DNA of 64,000 nucleotides from Pigmentiphaga kullae (GTDB lineage Bacteria; Pseudomonadota; Gammaproteobacteria; Burkholderiales; Burkholderiaceae_B): assembly GCF_004216695.1 (NCBI RefSeq), contig NZ_SGXC01000001.1:186001-250000 (forward strand). Direction: 5' to 3'. A model generated the notes under the pieces. It did not search any database and had not been told where the DNA came from. It saw only the letters and a program-made list of their open reading frames with translations. Shown here in pieces: positions 43,598 to 51,745 of this stretch (position 1 is its first letter; each line of letters starts with the position of its first letter). A program made the translations under genes and the position numbers.

Positions 43598-43891
43598 TTA
43601 TTGCATGTTGGTAAGACGGACCATGACATGCGGCACGCCGCGCCGAGGTGCAATATGCAGTCGGCAGGTAGACACAATTTGGTCCCAGATGGCCTCGGGC
43701 ATGTCTGAGTCGGATCCCGCACCCGTTAAGCCGGGATCCACCATGACGACGGTGTCCGACCATTCATCGGGCGCGCCGTTGCGGTGCCAGGTAAATTTGC
43801 GATCGCTGTTGTTCAGCCAAGACTGGAAGTCCGGGTCGGCGAAAAACTCCGGCGCGTTGATAACCAGGGCCGGGGAAATTTCGACGTTCAT
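43598..43891 (-). CDS. Small conserved-looking protein (97 aa), family A
   Basis: This is a 97-residue soluble protein starting MNVEISPALVINAPEFFADP, rich in W and acidic residues (FQSWLNNSDRKFTWH, DEWSDTVVMVDP) and ending GVPHVMVRLTNMQ. AGGAG lies before the ATG and a terminator follows the stop, so it is a complete transcription unit. I do not recognise the family. A decayed copy of its C-terminal region (GVPHAVVRLTGVE) lies at 47431-47517 on the same strand. Small acidic single-domain proteins in such repeats are often immunity or antitoxin proteins, but that is inference only. Confidence 0.75.
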   Translation of the reverse strand: MNVEISPALVINAPEFFADPDFQSWLNNSDRKFTWHRNGAPDEWSDTVVMVDPGLTGAGSDSDMPEAIWDQIVSTCRLHIAPRRGVPHVMVRLTNMQ

Positions 43892-44275
43892 TGCAGCACT
43901 CCTAAAATGTAGATGACCTACCTGTGTATAGGTCGCCGTGCAATTTAAGTGTGTGCACTCGCCAGCTTCGGTCAGATGCTTGCTTGCAATGATGTGGCGC
44001 CCTGCCCGCCGCGAGGCACACGAGCCGGTTGATCGCCTTGTTGAAGCAACCTGCTTACTTGCCTCGGCCGTCATGTGTCTGCGACCGTCGAGTACAGCTC
44101 ACTGCTCAGCATGCCGATCTAACCGGCGGGCGCTACCAAGGGCGGCTAAGACCGTCAGTCAACGAGAGAGTCGATAAGCGTCGCCTTATGCCGCCGCGCG
44201 CGGTACCGCTCCACCTGGTAAGCATGGTTCGGTAGCAAAAAGCCACTGCGACTGTCAGGGCTTCTGTGCTGACCA
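43892..44275. other. Non-coding stretch between small genes
   Basis: No convincing gene is seen in this stretch. Short open frames here lack ribosome sites and family patterns. The first 60 bases hold the promoter and leader of the minus-strand 97-residue gene. Composition is mixed, and the right end becomes AT-rich toward remnant B. It probably represents decayed DNA. Confidence 0.5.
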
Positions 44276-44636
44276 GGTGACCATGATGTAGCGAAAACTT
44301 TTATAGGTGCTCTTATTCTTCTGAATCAGCTATCCAGAAAAATAAGAAAGAATCGCCAGCAAATCTACAAGGATGTTGATTCCCGTCGCTTGCTTGCCTT
44401 AAATGTTGGGCCCCGCGGGCAGAAGTTTTCGGATTTGCAGCTTGACCTGCTCAAGCAGCAACTGACGCAGACGGTGCTCCAGGAGGGTGAGGGCATCGAT
44501 CACTGGACGATCTACCGTGCGCTGGCGGAACAGCTCGAAGGCCTGGGCGGACGCTCACCGGTGGAAGCAGTGGAGCCCTGTTCGATCCATCGCCTAGCAA
44601 GCGCGATCTTCAACGTGCTGGCGTGCAGGTGCATTG
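44276..44636 (+). pseudogene. Remnant B, HTH antitoxin-like gene (no start, frameshifted end)
   Basis: An open stretch reads as a helix-turn-helix protein: NRQQIYKDVDSRRLLALNVG, then FSDLQLDLLKQQLTQTV, GIDHWTIYRALAEQLEGLGG and RSPVEAVEPCSI. No ATG or GTG start with a ribosome site is found in frame; a TGA closes it upstream. Near 44618, CTGGCGTGCAGG lacks one G compared with CTGGGCGTGCAGG in remnant A, so the normal ending FNVLGVQV is lost. The order (HTH gene, then RES-like gene) is typical of Xre/RES toxin-antitoxin pairs. Confidence 0.65.
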
Positions 44637-44648
44637 AAGAGGTCACTC

Positions 44649-44825
44649 GTGAGCATCCAGTCGCCGTCGCCTGTGATCGAGGCAGGTACCCTTCTCCAGC
44701 ACGTGAGCCGCGCCGCCTATCGGGGCAGTCCGCTGTACTTCGGCAGTGATGGGACCAATCGCTACAACGAGTCGGCACGGGACGACATTAAACGTGGGTC
44801 TGCCCGGTATTATTTGGGTAACTGA
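44649..44825 (+). pseudogene. Remnant B, RES-like toxin N-terminal fragment
   Basis: A GTG start (VSIQSPSPVIEAGTLLQHVS) is followed by RAAYRGSPLYFGSDGTNRYN. This resembles the N-terminal part of RES-domain NAD-degrading toxins: an R-x-A-Y and P-L-x-F-G pattern, then G-x-N-R-Y. The frame ends after 58 residues (SARYYLGN), whereas RES proteins are about 150-230, so it is a fragment. Assignment to RES rests on motif recognition only. Confidence 0.6.
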
Positions 44826-44842
44826 GACGAGGTCATACTTCT

Positions 44843-45058
44843 ATGGAACCTGTGCTTTCGCTCGAAAATGCACTTGGCCGCACCTATCGCGCAGTCCTAT
44901 GCACAGTGCCTGGCAGCAACATCGCGGTCTATCGCCTCGATGATGGCGTTATTGTCTACAAGCAAGGGGATGGCTCCTTCAAGGATAGGAAGGGCGTCAC
45001 TTACCGTAAGAGCGATTTGCGTGAGGACGGCGCTGGTGATGCGGGAGCAGAGATCTAG
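44843..45058 (+). CDS. Small protein (71 aa), family B copy 1
   Basis: This is a 71-residue protein starting MEPVLSLENALGRTYRAVLC. Its core IAVYRLDDGVIVYKQGDGSF aligns with AVIFRIADGQLIYQQPDGTF of the gene at 47813, so the two are paralogues on opposite strands. The fold looks like a small beta-rich domain. A different frame continues after the stop as GAIVFPKDDAGWTNAPLADE, which hints that the original protein was longer and this copy is frameshifted. The family is unknown to me. Confidence 0.55.
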   Translation: MEPVLSLENALGRTYRAVLCTVPGSNIAVYRLDDGVIVYKQGDGSFKDRKGVTYRKSDLREDGAGDAGAEI

Positions 45059-45185
45059 CAGCGGAGCTATCGTGTTTCCTAAGGACGACGCTGGCTGGAC
45101 GAATGCGCCGCTGGCGGATGAGTAGCTACCTCGACGCCGGTCCTAAGTCCAAACGGTGGTCGCTCACGTTGATCGCCACTACAGG

Positions 45186-45944
45186 CTATCGAGGGACGAC
45201 GGCGAAATCAGCAGGATCACCTGGGTTCACCCAGCGGAAGCCAACAGCAGGAACAACCGAAAAATTGGCGGGGTCAGAAGGATTGGCCCAACGATAGCCG
45301 GCAGCTGGATTCCATTGACGCTCCTTGTCTGACGCATTGATCGCTGCGTACCGTGGGTGCGTCGTTCCAGGCACCCATACCACCGGCCCTAGCCCGGGCG
45401 GATTTAGCCACCTGTAGCCCGGCGATGGAAGCCAGTGCCCCTCCTTCGTCGCGGCGATAACGTGATCATATTGCGGGTGGCGGTTGCCTGGAGACCATGC
45501 AGCCGGTCCGAGTTTGTCTGAAGTCACCCAGTCATAACCAGCCTCCGGTTGCCAAACGTTTTTCTCCGATGCAGCAATGACGTGGGCAAAGCGCGGATGC
45601 GACGAACCAGGACGCCAAGGCTTCTCCTTGCAAGCTGGATTCGATCCGTCTAGCGCACACAGAAACGTCTTGGCCAGCTCGGCATTGAACGCGTCGTTCT
45701 CCCTATCTTTTTTGCCCTGCGTTATCAGATCGCTCGGGTCAACCCAGTCGACAGCTCCATTGGCGTACATGACTTTTACGCGGCGGGCGCCTGCGTTGAC
45801 CGAAACGACGGTCACGAGCGGCTCATCCATCCCCTTTCGGAGATAGTACGAGTCGCCCACATCGATCGAAGCTAGCGGCACGCCATGACTCTGCCCGGCC
45901 ACACCGAGCAAGGCCGCAAGCAACAATGAGACGACTAGCTTCAT
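45186..45944 (-). CDS. Secreted protein with three 40-residue W-P-G/H-P repeats
   Basis: This is a 252-residue protein with a signal peptide (MKLVVSLLLAALLGVAGQSH). Residues 25-72 form a small domain ending VMYANGAVDWVDPSDL, reminiscent of SH3/Tudor-like folds. Three repeats start at W110, W150 and W190, exactly 40 residues apart: W-x-P-G-x-x-H-P-x-(F/Y) ... W-x-P-x-x-G-Y-x-W. A shorter 19-residue repeat closes the protein (WANPSDPANFSVVP, WVNPGDPADFAVVP). Two cysteines (96 and 105) could pair. It lies 12 bases after the J-domain gene, so they form an operon. I recognise no family; periplasmic or surface location is inferred. Confidence 0.82.
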   Translation of the reverse strand: MKLVVSLLLAALLGVAGQSHGVPLASIDVGDSYYLRKGMDEPLVTVVSVNAGARRVKVMYANGAVDWVDPSDLITQGKKDRENDAFNAELAKTFLCALDGSNPACKEKPWRPGSSHPRFAHVIAASEKNVWQPEAGYDWVTSDKLGPAAWSPGNRHPQYDHVIAATKEGHWLPSPGYRWLNPPGLGPVVWVPGTTHPRYAAINASDKERQWNPAAGYRWANPSDPANFSVVPAVGFRWVNPGDPADFAVVPR

Positions 45945-45956
45945 AGTGCCCTCCGG

Positions 45957-47066
45957 TTATCTCGACGGCTCGTTACAGGAAAGGCGGATATAGATGTGTG
46001 GCGCGTCCGTCACTGGCACGCGGGCAAATCTTCGAGTCTTTCCTTCGAATTCAAGCAGCTCTGTGTCGTTTCCGGAGCCGGCCCACACATATGCCCCATC
46101 TGTCGTCATAGCGAAAAAAAAGACATCGTCAGCGGGCACTTTGAGCAGGGCTCGGTCATTGAATAGCGCCGTATCGCGTGAGTTCGCTTTCGCCTGCCAT
46201 ATGCCCAAAATTCGCTTGTAGTCCTGGAGATATCTGAGGCCAAGCATGATGGGCCGTCCACAATCGACGTCTGCGTACACGCGCTTGTAGGTCGACGTCA
46301 GCGTTGTCGGTTTCGCTGGTTCCGAAAGCTGTGGGGCCTGCTGCGCCAAGCTTTCAGTCGAAGCCAACGATGGAGACGTCTGCGCTGGTTGCACTGAAGG
46401 CGATGACGAGGAGGAAGATTCGTTGAACATCGACGATAGGATGATCGGCGCAGCTGCGAGACCGACCACCGTCGCGCAGGTTGTTATCAGGGTTTTTGTT
46501 CGGGAGGTATATCGAAACAAGACTGCGAGCGATTCGTCGTCGTTGGCTGAACGCACCTTCTGCGCGCGCTGCTCGATTGCAGACCTCGCAGAGAAAATGA
46601 TGGCTGCAAGGAGCGCGAGCGTGACAATGACGGGGTGTCTTTCAGACCATTGCTTAGCGGCGTCAATTTGCGCCACCAGTACGAACAGTAGGAACAGTGA
46701 AAAGGTGGCGCCTGCTATCGCACCCGGCCAGAACGCAGCGGCAATGCGTTCAGACATCTGCACTCTTTCATACGCAGACAAGGTTGAAGAGGCCGGTTGC
46801 GGATCTTCACGGGCAGCAGTTCCATCATCATGATGGGTCTCCTGCTCCTCGATCCACTCGTCATAGGTAATGCGCGCAACTGGATCGGATAACACCTCAT
46901 AGGCGCTCGTCAGTTGCTTGGTGATTCGTTCGGCTTCAGCCCGGTTGCTTGGAGGCTGCTTGTCGGGGTGCCACTTCTGCGACAGATATCGGTACGCGCC
47001 CTTGATGGCGTCAAGGCTGGCATCACGCTTCACCTGAAGACTGTCGTAGTGAGTGTGCAGCGCCAC
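45957..47066 (-). CDS. Membrane-anchored J-domain (DnaJ-like) protein
   Basis: This is a 369-residue protein. Residues 5-72 form a J domain with HYDSLQVKRDASLDAIKGAY, the H-P-D motif at 33-35 (KWHPDKQ) and YEVLSDPVARITYDEW. Three hydrophobic spans follow, near 112-134, 144-161 and 192-213, then a Ser/Pro/Gln-rich linker and a C-terminal domain with two cysteines (DVDCGRP, RLSCNEP). With the J domain in the cytoplasm and an odd number of spans, the last domain should be periplasmic. It would recruit DnaK to the membrane. The partner gene encodes a secreted repeat protein. It is not DnaJ/CbpA/DjlA; the family is unknown. Confidence 0.85.
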   Translation of the reverse strand: MALHTHYDSLQVKRDASLDAIKGAYRYLSQKWHPDKQPPSNRAEAERITKQLTSAYEVLSDPVARITYDEWIEEQETHHDDGTAAREDPQPASSTLSAYERVQMSERIAAAFWPGAIAGATFSLFLLFVLVAQIDAAKQWSERHPVIVTLALLAAIIFSARSAIEQRAQKVRSANDDESLAVLFRYTSRTKTLITTCATVVGLAAAPIILSSMFNESSSSSSPSVQPAQTSPSLASTESLAQQAPQLSEPAKPTTLTSTYKRVYADVDCGRPIMLGLRYLQDYKRILGIWQAKANSRDTALFNDRALLKVPADDVFFFAMTTDGAYVWAGSGNDTELLEFEGKTRRFARVPVTDAPHIYIRLSCNEPSR

Positions 47067-47430
47067 GGCCTACCCCCGATTTGAGGATGGGCATGAGCGC
47101 TCTCGGCGCTCGTTGCCCGTCTGCCGTAGGTGGAAGTGTCTAGCGATCGCTCGGCAGCAGCGAAAGACATAACCGCAGGTAAGCGGCGCGCCCCGGCACA
47201 GAGCCCGGTACGTGAGAAATCTTATCTGTCGATTCTGGCGGCGTCCACAGCGAAATGCGCCCGTTGGAAGAAATCAATTAGTGTTGAGCCAAGACCGCAT
47301 TGGCCGTATCTTCGCCGGGTAGACGGGGTCATTTCTCCTCTCCCAGCGAGCCCTTCAGCCACGCGCGAGAAGTTGCGCCACCGTTGCCGCTAGCGCAACG
47401 CTCTTACAACCCGAGAGCGTGAGATGTGCC
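47067..47430. other. Non-coding stretch upstream of the J-domain gene
   Basis: This 364-base stretch contains the promoter side of the J-domain operon. No ribosome-site-supported gene or known motif is seen. A plus-strand frame at 47130-47393 has no family pattern and is probably chance. The composition is intermediate, unlike the GC-rich first part of the window. Confidence 0.5.
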
Positions 47431-47517
47431 TTACTCGACGCCGGTTAGCCGAACCACGGCATGCGGGACACCGAGCTTTGCCCGATTGCATTCGACAATC
47501 TGGAATGCGCTCGCCAA
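47431..47517 (-). pseudogene. Remnant of a family A small protein (C-terminal end)
   Basis: The minus strand reads FQIVECNRAKLGVPHAVVRL followed by TGVE and a TAA stop. It aligns with the C-terminus of the 97-residue protein at 43598 (DQIVSTCRLHIAP, then GVPHVMVRLTNMQ). A TAG lies in frame upstream, so only about 28 codons remain. It is a decayed second copy. Confidence 0.6.
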
Positions 47518-47812
47518 TGTCTATGGGTAAGCTATCACCCACCCTGCACAGGAGGCAGCCATCGCGCAGAGCGGGCACTGAGAAGCACTTTGAAAGGGTC
47601 GATTGCAGCGTATGGAACATCGCGTAGAGCAATGCCTTTTGAAACGCAGCTTTCGGCTGATACTTTAAGTATTACGGTCGACCTAGACCGAGTGCTCGGA
47701 TTATCGAGTGAGTGGAGGCGTCACCACTGGCCAGCCTGTGCGGCCTAGCCGACCAGTCGTAAGCCAGCGGCCTTCGTCGGCATCCTGGCGCGACAGGTCA
47801 TCGGCCCATTCC

Positions 47813-48019
47813 TCAAGACTTGGATCGCCGAATCTCAGCCTGATGAAAGCGGTTCTTCTTGGCATCCGTAAATGTGCCGTCGGGCTGTTGGTAGATCAGC
47901 TGTCCATCGGCTATCCGGAAGATCACTGCATCAATGCCAGTGTCGAGAAACCTTCTTGACGCTACGAAGCGATTTCCCTCAGCGTCTAAGACGTCGATTG
48001 TTGTCGGGATCACAGGCAC
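47813..48019 (-). CDS. Small protein (68 aa), family B copy 2
   Basis: This is a 68-residue protein from a GTG start (VPVIPTTIDVLDAEGNRFVA). Its core AVIFRIADGQLIYQQPDGTF is clearly related to the protein at 44843. After the stop another frame continues as RFGDPSLEEWADDLSRQDAD and then GWPVVTPPLTR, so the original product was probably longer and a frameshift shortened it. The ribosome site is weak. Function unknown. Confidence 0.5.
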   Translation of the reverse strand: MPVIPTTIDVLDAEGNRFVASRRFLDTGIDAVIFRIADGQLIYQQPDGTFTDAKKNRFHQAEIRRSKS

Positions 48020-48113
48020 TTACTTCAAGGCGTGTTCAGCGCAAACGGCACCGCACCACTGTAACCGACAGAAGAGCTAGCCGCATCAAGCGTAGGCACC
48101 TACTCGAGCCGCA

Positions 48114-48407
48114 TTACTTACCAGTGGGACTCTCTGGTGTGACGATGCCTTCAGCAAAATTTCGGCGACATGTCTCCGCGTTCAGATGTTCGATCTCCGC
48201 GGACTGCCCAGTACGTACTCGCAGCGATAGTCTAAATAAAAGGTGCCCTGCGGCACTCACTTGTTCCCTGGCGACGGAATAGGCTTCCCATGCCTTGGGG
48301 TCCAAGCCAGCGTCACTCGCCTGCACATACGTTTCGCGTAGCAAGCCGGCAGCTCTATCGAATTGTTCGAGCGCGTGGCGTTCAGACGGCGTCAAGATGC
48401 TCTCCAA
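48114..48407 (-). CDS. Hypothetical protein, N-terminus uncertain
   Basis: An open frame of about 97 residues, reading LESILTPSERHALEQFDRAA, then GLDPKAWEAYSVAREQVSAA and ending GIVTPESPTGK. It looks helical and coding-like. No good start codon is present: a TTG at 48407 lacks a ribosome site, and the longer frame to 48491 lies inside sulfatase sequence. It is probably a gene whose 5' end was lost when the neighbouring sulfatase was truncated. Family unknown. Confidence 0.4.
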   Translation of the reverse strand: MESILTPSERHALEQFDRAAGLLRETYVQASDAGLDPKAWEAYSVAREQVSAAGHLLFRLSLRVRTGQSAEIEHLNAETCRRNFAEGIVTPESPTGK

Positions 48408-49692
48408 AGAAACCGGCTTTTGTTGACCCGTCAACACCGCCAGCGATTGCACGCAGGCTGCGACCGTGATGCTCGCCCAACGGTAACGCACCCGAGTAGT
48501 CCGAGAATGTGGCTGCCAGATCGAGCGTCGACACCGGATCTTGTACGGTCTGCCCCGCGACCACCCCAGGCCCGGTCGCCACCATGGCGACGCGCAGTAC
48601 GCCGTCGTATGCCATTGGACCCTTCAGCATCAGACCGTGATCGCCCAGCCACTCTCCATGATCCGACGTGAAGACCACGAGGGTGTTGTCGTCCAGGCCA
48701 AGCTCATGCAGCGCTGTGTTGATCCGACCGATCTGGTGGTCGACTTGCGAAATCATGCCGTAGTAGTTCGCAATGACTTGCCGCAGCTGCGCGTCAGGCT
48801 GCGTGGGCATGCGACTGAAATTCTGACGTAGCGCCTGTACCTCTGCGTTTCCCTGCGGACGATTTTCCATGCTTGCACGATGCCACCACGGGCGGCGGTC
48901 GTAATCGGTGGTTCGATGCTTGGGAAGATCCACGTCGTCGGGATGATGCAGCCGCGACCAGGGTTCTGGGCAATCGAAGGGGTGATGCGGGTCTGGGAAA
49001 GACGCCCACAGGCAGAATGGCGTATCACCTTGGTTGCGCAGGAATTCGATGGTCCTGTCGCCGATCCATGTGGAGTTGTGCCAGGCCGCAGGCAACGCGG
49101 ATCGGAACGTCTGCGGTGCGCCGCTCGGCGGGCCAAGATCGGTTTTATACCGTTCATTGCGCAGGTCGCCCAGGCCATCACCGTAGTACCAACGCGAGTG
49201 GTGCAGGCCGCCGGGAAGCGGCGTTGGCAGCCAGTAATTGTGGCCTTCGACAACCAGTTCGACATGATTGAAGCCCATGTAGGGGCCATTCCAATCGGCA
49301 CCGAATTCTGGTTCGCTGTATTGGCACTCTGGCCGACCCGTCGGTTGGAAGGTGTGGTGCGTCGAGAAATGCGCTTTGCCGATGAAGCCGGTCTGGCATC
49401 CCGACGCGGCAAGACTTCCGGCGAAGCCGGCTTCGCCGGTAGCTTCCGGTAGATCGATACCGTTGTCACACACGCTATGGGTAAGGGGGAGCAAGCCTGT
49501 CAAAATCGAGGCGCGGGATGGCTGGCACACGATGTTCGACGTGATGCACGATGAAAATACGGTGCCCCTTCGGGCCATATCGTCGATATGCGGTGTTTTC
49601 ACCTTGCGACCAGCAAAGCCCACGCAATCGCCGCGATGCTGGTCGGTCGTGATCAAGAGAATGTTGGGCTTTTTCTTGCTGTCTTGCGTCAT
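48382..49692 (-). pseudogene. Sulfatase, C-terminally truncated
   Basis: This is 436 residues of an alkaline-phosphatase-superfamily sulfatase. The catalytic half is intact: ITTDQHRGDCVGFAG with the metal Asp, VCQPSRASILTG with canonical C-x-P-S-R (Cys56), FIGKAHFSTHH, SFPDPHHPFDCPEPW and FTSDHGEWLGDHGLMLKG. After HHGRSLRAIAG the homology stops and the frame ends in GGVDGSTKAGFFGEHLDAV. About 80-100 residues of the usual C-terminus are missing. A GTTGAC-CC-GTCAAC palindrome at 48422-48435 lies at the break. The gene overlaps the Bug stop (ATGA). Activity is doubtful. Confidence 0.82.
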
Positions 49693-50663
49693 GGCTGAGC
49701 CTGCGTCTGCTTGAGTTTCGAAATGATCGGCGCGTATCGCTGTGTGTCCGATTCGATGCGTTGCTGCAATGCCGCCGCATCACCTTCCGCCGCGTTCACG
49801 CCGATCGCCTGCATCTTCTTGCGCGCGTCGGGCGTGCTGAGAAACTTCCCGAGTGCGGACGACAGCTGTTTCAGAACGGGCGAGGGCGTCTTGGCCGGTG
49901 CGAGCAGGCCAAACCAGCTTTCGAAGACGAAGCCACTGACTGAATCGGACAACAGTGGCACGGTGGGAAGATCGTTCAGCTTCGTCGCACCGCTGACGGC
50001 CAAGGCCTGGACTTTGCCTGCCTTGACGGGTCCCGATGCCGTGCCTGCTGCGATGAACATCAGGTCGATGTGCCCGCCCATCAGATCCGTGAACCCTTGC
50101 GGCGCAGCCTTGTAGGGAACGTGCTTGAGCTCCATGCGCGCGTCGTGCTGGAGCAATTCCATTGCAAGATGGTGGACTGAACCCTCGCCTCCGGTTGCGT
50201 AGGTGAGCATGCCGACGCAACAGCCGCGAGCCTGTTCGACAAGTTCGGGAACCGAGTGGAATTTTGCTGCTGGGGACGCAACCAATACGTACTGCAATGT
50301 TGCGAGGGTGCCTACCGCTGAAAAATCGCGTTTCGCGTCATAGGGCGCCTTCGCAAGCAGATACGGCGACGCCACGAGGGCTGCATCCAACCCAAGCAGG
50401 AGGGTGTAGCCATCCGGCGCTGCGCGCGCTACAGCCTGGGTGCCAATGATCGCAGCGCCGCTTGGCCGGTTCTCGACGATGACGGTCTTGCCAAGCTCCC
50501 GCCCCAGCCCTTCGGCGACAAGCCGGGCGACTGCGTCGGCCGCTCCACCTGGAACCGACGGCACGATCAGGGTGATCGGCTTTGTCGGGTAGTTCTCTGC
50601 GAAGGCCGTCAGTGACACTGCAAGCAGGGTGATGCCGAGCATCGACCGGAAAATGTTGAACAT
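49689..50663 (-). CDS. Bug/TctC-family periplasmic solute receptor paired with sulfatase
   Basis: This is a 324-residue receptor starting MFNIFRSMLGITLLAVSLTA, signal peptide ending near AFAEN, with GGAGGAGACGC before the ATG. Landmarks are ITLIVPSVPGGAADAVARL, VIVENRPSGAAIIGT, AAPDGYTLLLGLDAAL, KHVPYKAAPQGFTDLMGGHI and ESWFGLLAPAKTPSP. It is translationally coupled to the truncated sulfatase, repeating the Bug-sulfatase pairing at 17.2-19.9 kb, and is divergent from a decayed LysR gene. Confidence 0.92.
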   Translation of the reverse strand: MFNIFRSMLGITLLAVSLTAFAENYPTKPITLIVPSVPGGAADAVARLVAEGLGRELGKTVIVENRPSGAAIIGTQAVARAAPDGYTLLLGLDAALVASPYLLAKAPYDAKRDFSAVGTLATLQYVLVASPAAKFHSVPELVEQARGCCVGMLTYATGGEGSVHHLAMELLQHDARMELKHVPYKAAPQGFTDLMGGHIDLMFIAAGTASGPVKAGKVQALAVSGATKLNDLPTVPLLSDSVSGFVFESWFGLLAPAKTPSPVLKQLSSALGKFLSTPDARKKMQAIGVNAAEGDAAALQQRIESDTQRYAPIISKLKQTQAQP

Positions 50664-50781
50664 GGTGCGTCTCCTCCAAATCTCGTGCGTGACCCGCACT
50701 GTGATCGCGAATGGTGGGCGGAGAAACCATATACGTCCAATGCTATATTTGGCTCACCCCATACACGAACAGGCATGACCC

Positions 50782-51745
50782 ATGGCGGACGATGCGCCGG
50801 CACTGCGACCGGATTGGTACCTGAGGGGCCGGTTGCGCCTGCGGCACCTGCGTTTGCTGGTTGTCCTCGATGACGTGAACCATGTTGGCGAGGCCGCCCG
50901 CCAAATGGCGACGACCCAGCCAGCCATTTCCAAGATGCTTGCCGAGATCGAAAAGCTCGTGGGCGCCTCCCTCTTCACACGCACATCCAAAGGCACCTTT
51001 CCGACGGCTCGCGGTGCGTCAATGATTCGGCATGCAAGATGGGTGCTTGGAGATCTGGACAGAATGGGGGCGGAATGGAGCAGTGGCCATCTGCCGCATA
51101 GCGAGACGATCCGCGCAGGCGTGAATTCTTCGACTGCGGCGTTTCTGATGCCTCACGCGCTGATAGCGCTGCCGCAATGGTCGAATGCGCGCGTGCTGAT
51201 TCGTGAAGGCTCGATCGAGGCTTTGTTGCCTGACGTCCAGAACCGAAAGCTTGACTTGCTGATTGCTCGTCTTGGCCCCGACACAGTGGATCCTGATCTC
51301 GTACAGGATGTATTGGGCGACGAACCGATGTGCGTCGTCGCCTCCGCAAATCACCCTCTTGCGGGGCGCACATCGTGCACCTGGCAGGAAGTCACCACCT
51401 TTCCATGGGTCTTGCCCCCCAGCCGGCAGCCCCGTACGAGCCGGCCTCGACCTGTTATTCCTGCGGCATGGCGTCGCGCCTGTGGCCTCGGTCGAGTCAG
51501 CCTCCGTCCTTAACAATATGGTGATGATGACATTGGGGGAACATGTGTCGCTTGTGCCCCGGGCGGTCGCAGCGTTCCATTCGCGGCACTCCGGTATCTG
51601 TATTTTGCCGCTTGAACTGCCAGCGACATTTGGTCCGCTGGGAATCGTGCGTCATCGGAGCTTATCCCTGTCTCCCGGCATGCAAGCTCTCATGGAATGC
51701 CTCAAGCGCGCAGCATGCGCCTCGGTTTCAGAGCTGGCGTTGTGA
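50782..51745 (+). pseudogene. LysR-type regulator with a +1 frameshift in a C6 tract
   Basis: The first frame encodes a normal LysR N-terminal half (RLRHLRLLVVLDDVNHVGEA, TQPAISKMLAEIEKLVGASL) up to WVLPPSRQP. Homology then continues in the next frame as PPAGSPVRAGLDLLFLRHGV through VSLVPRAVAAFHSRH to SELAL at 51745. The switch falls on six C residues at 51415-51420, where five would keep the frame. It may be a true mutation, a switchable tract or a sequencing error. It would regulate the divergent Bug-sulfatase pair. The 3' end overlaps the convergent FUSC gene by 44 bases. Confidence 0.85.

Noticed and set aside
44843-45058. Family B protein as a known SH3-type or lipoprotein domain
   Set aside because: No signal peptide or lipobox; similarity to a named domain could not be supported from sequence alone.
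47130-47393. Plus-strand frame upstream of the J-domain gene
   Set aside because: No ribosome site, no homology pattern, and it overlaps the promoter side of the divergent gene.
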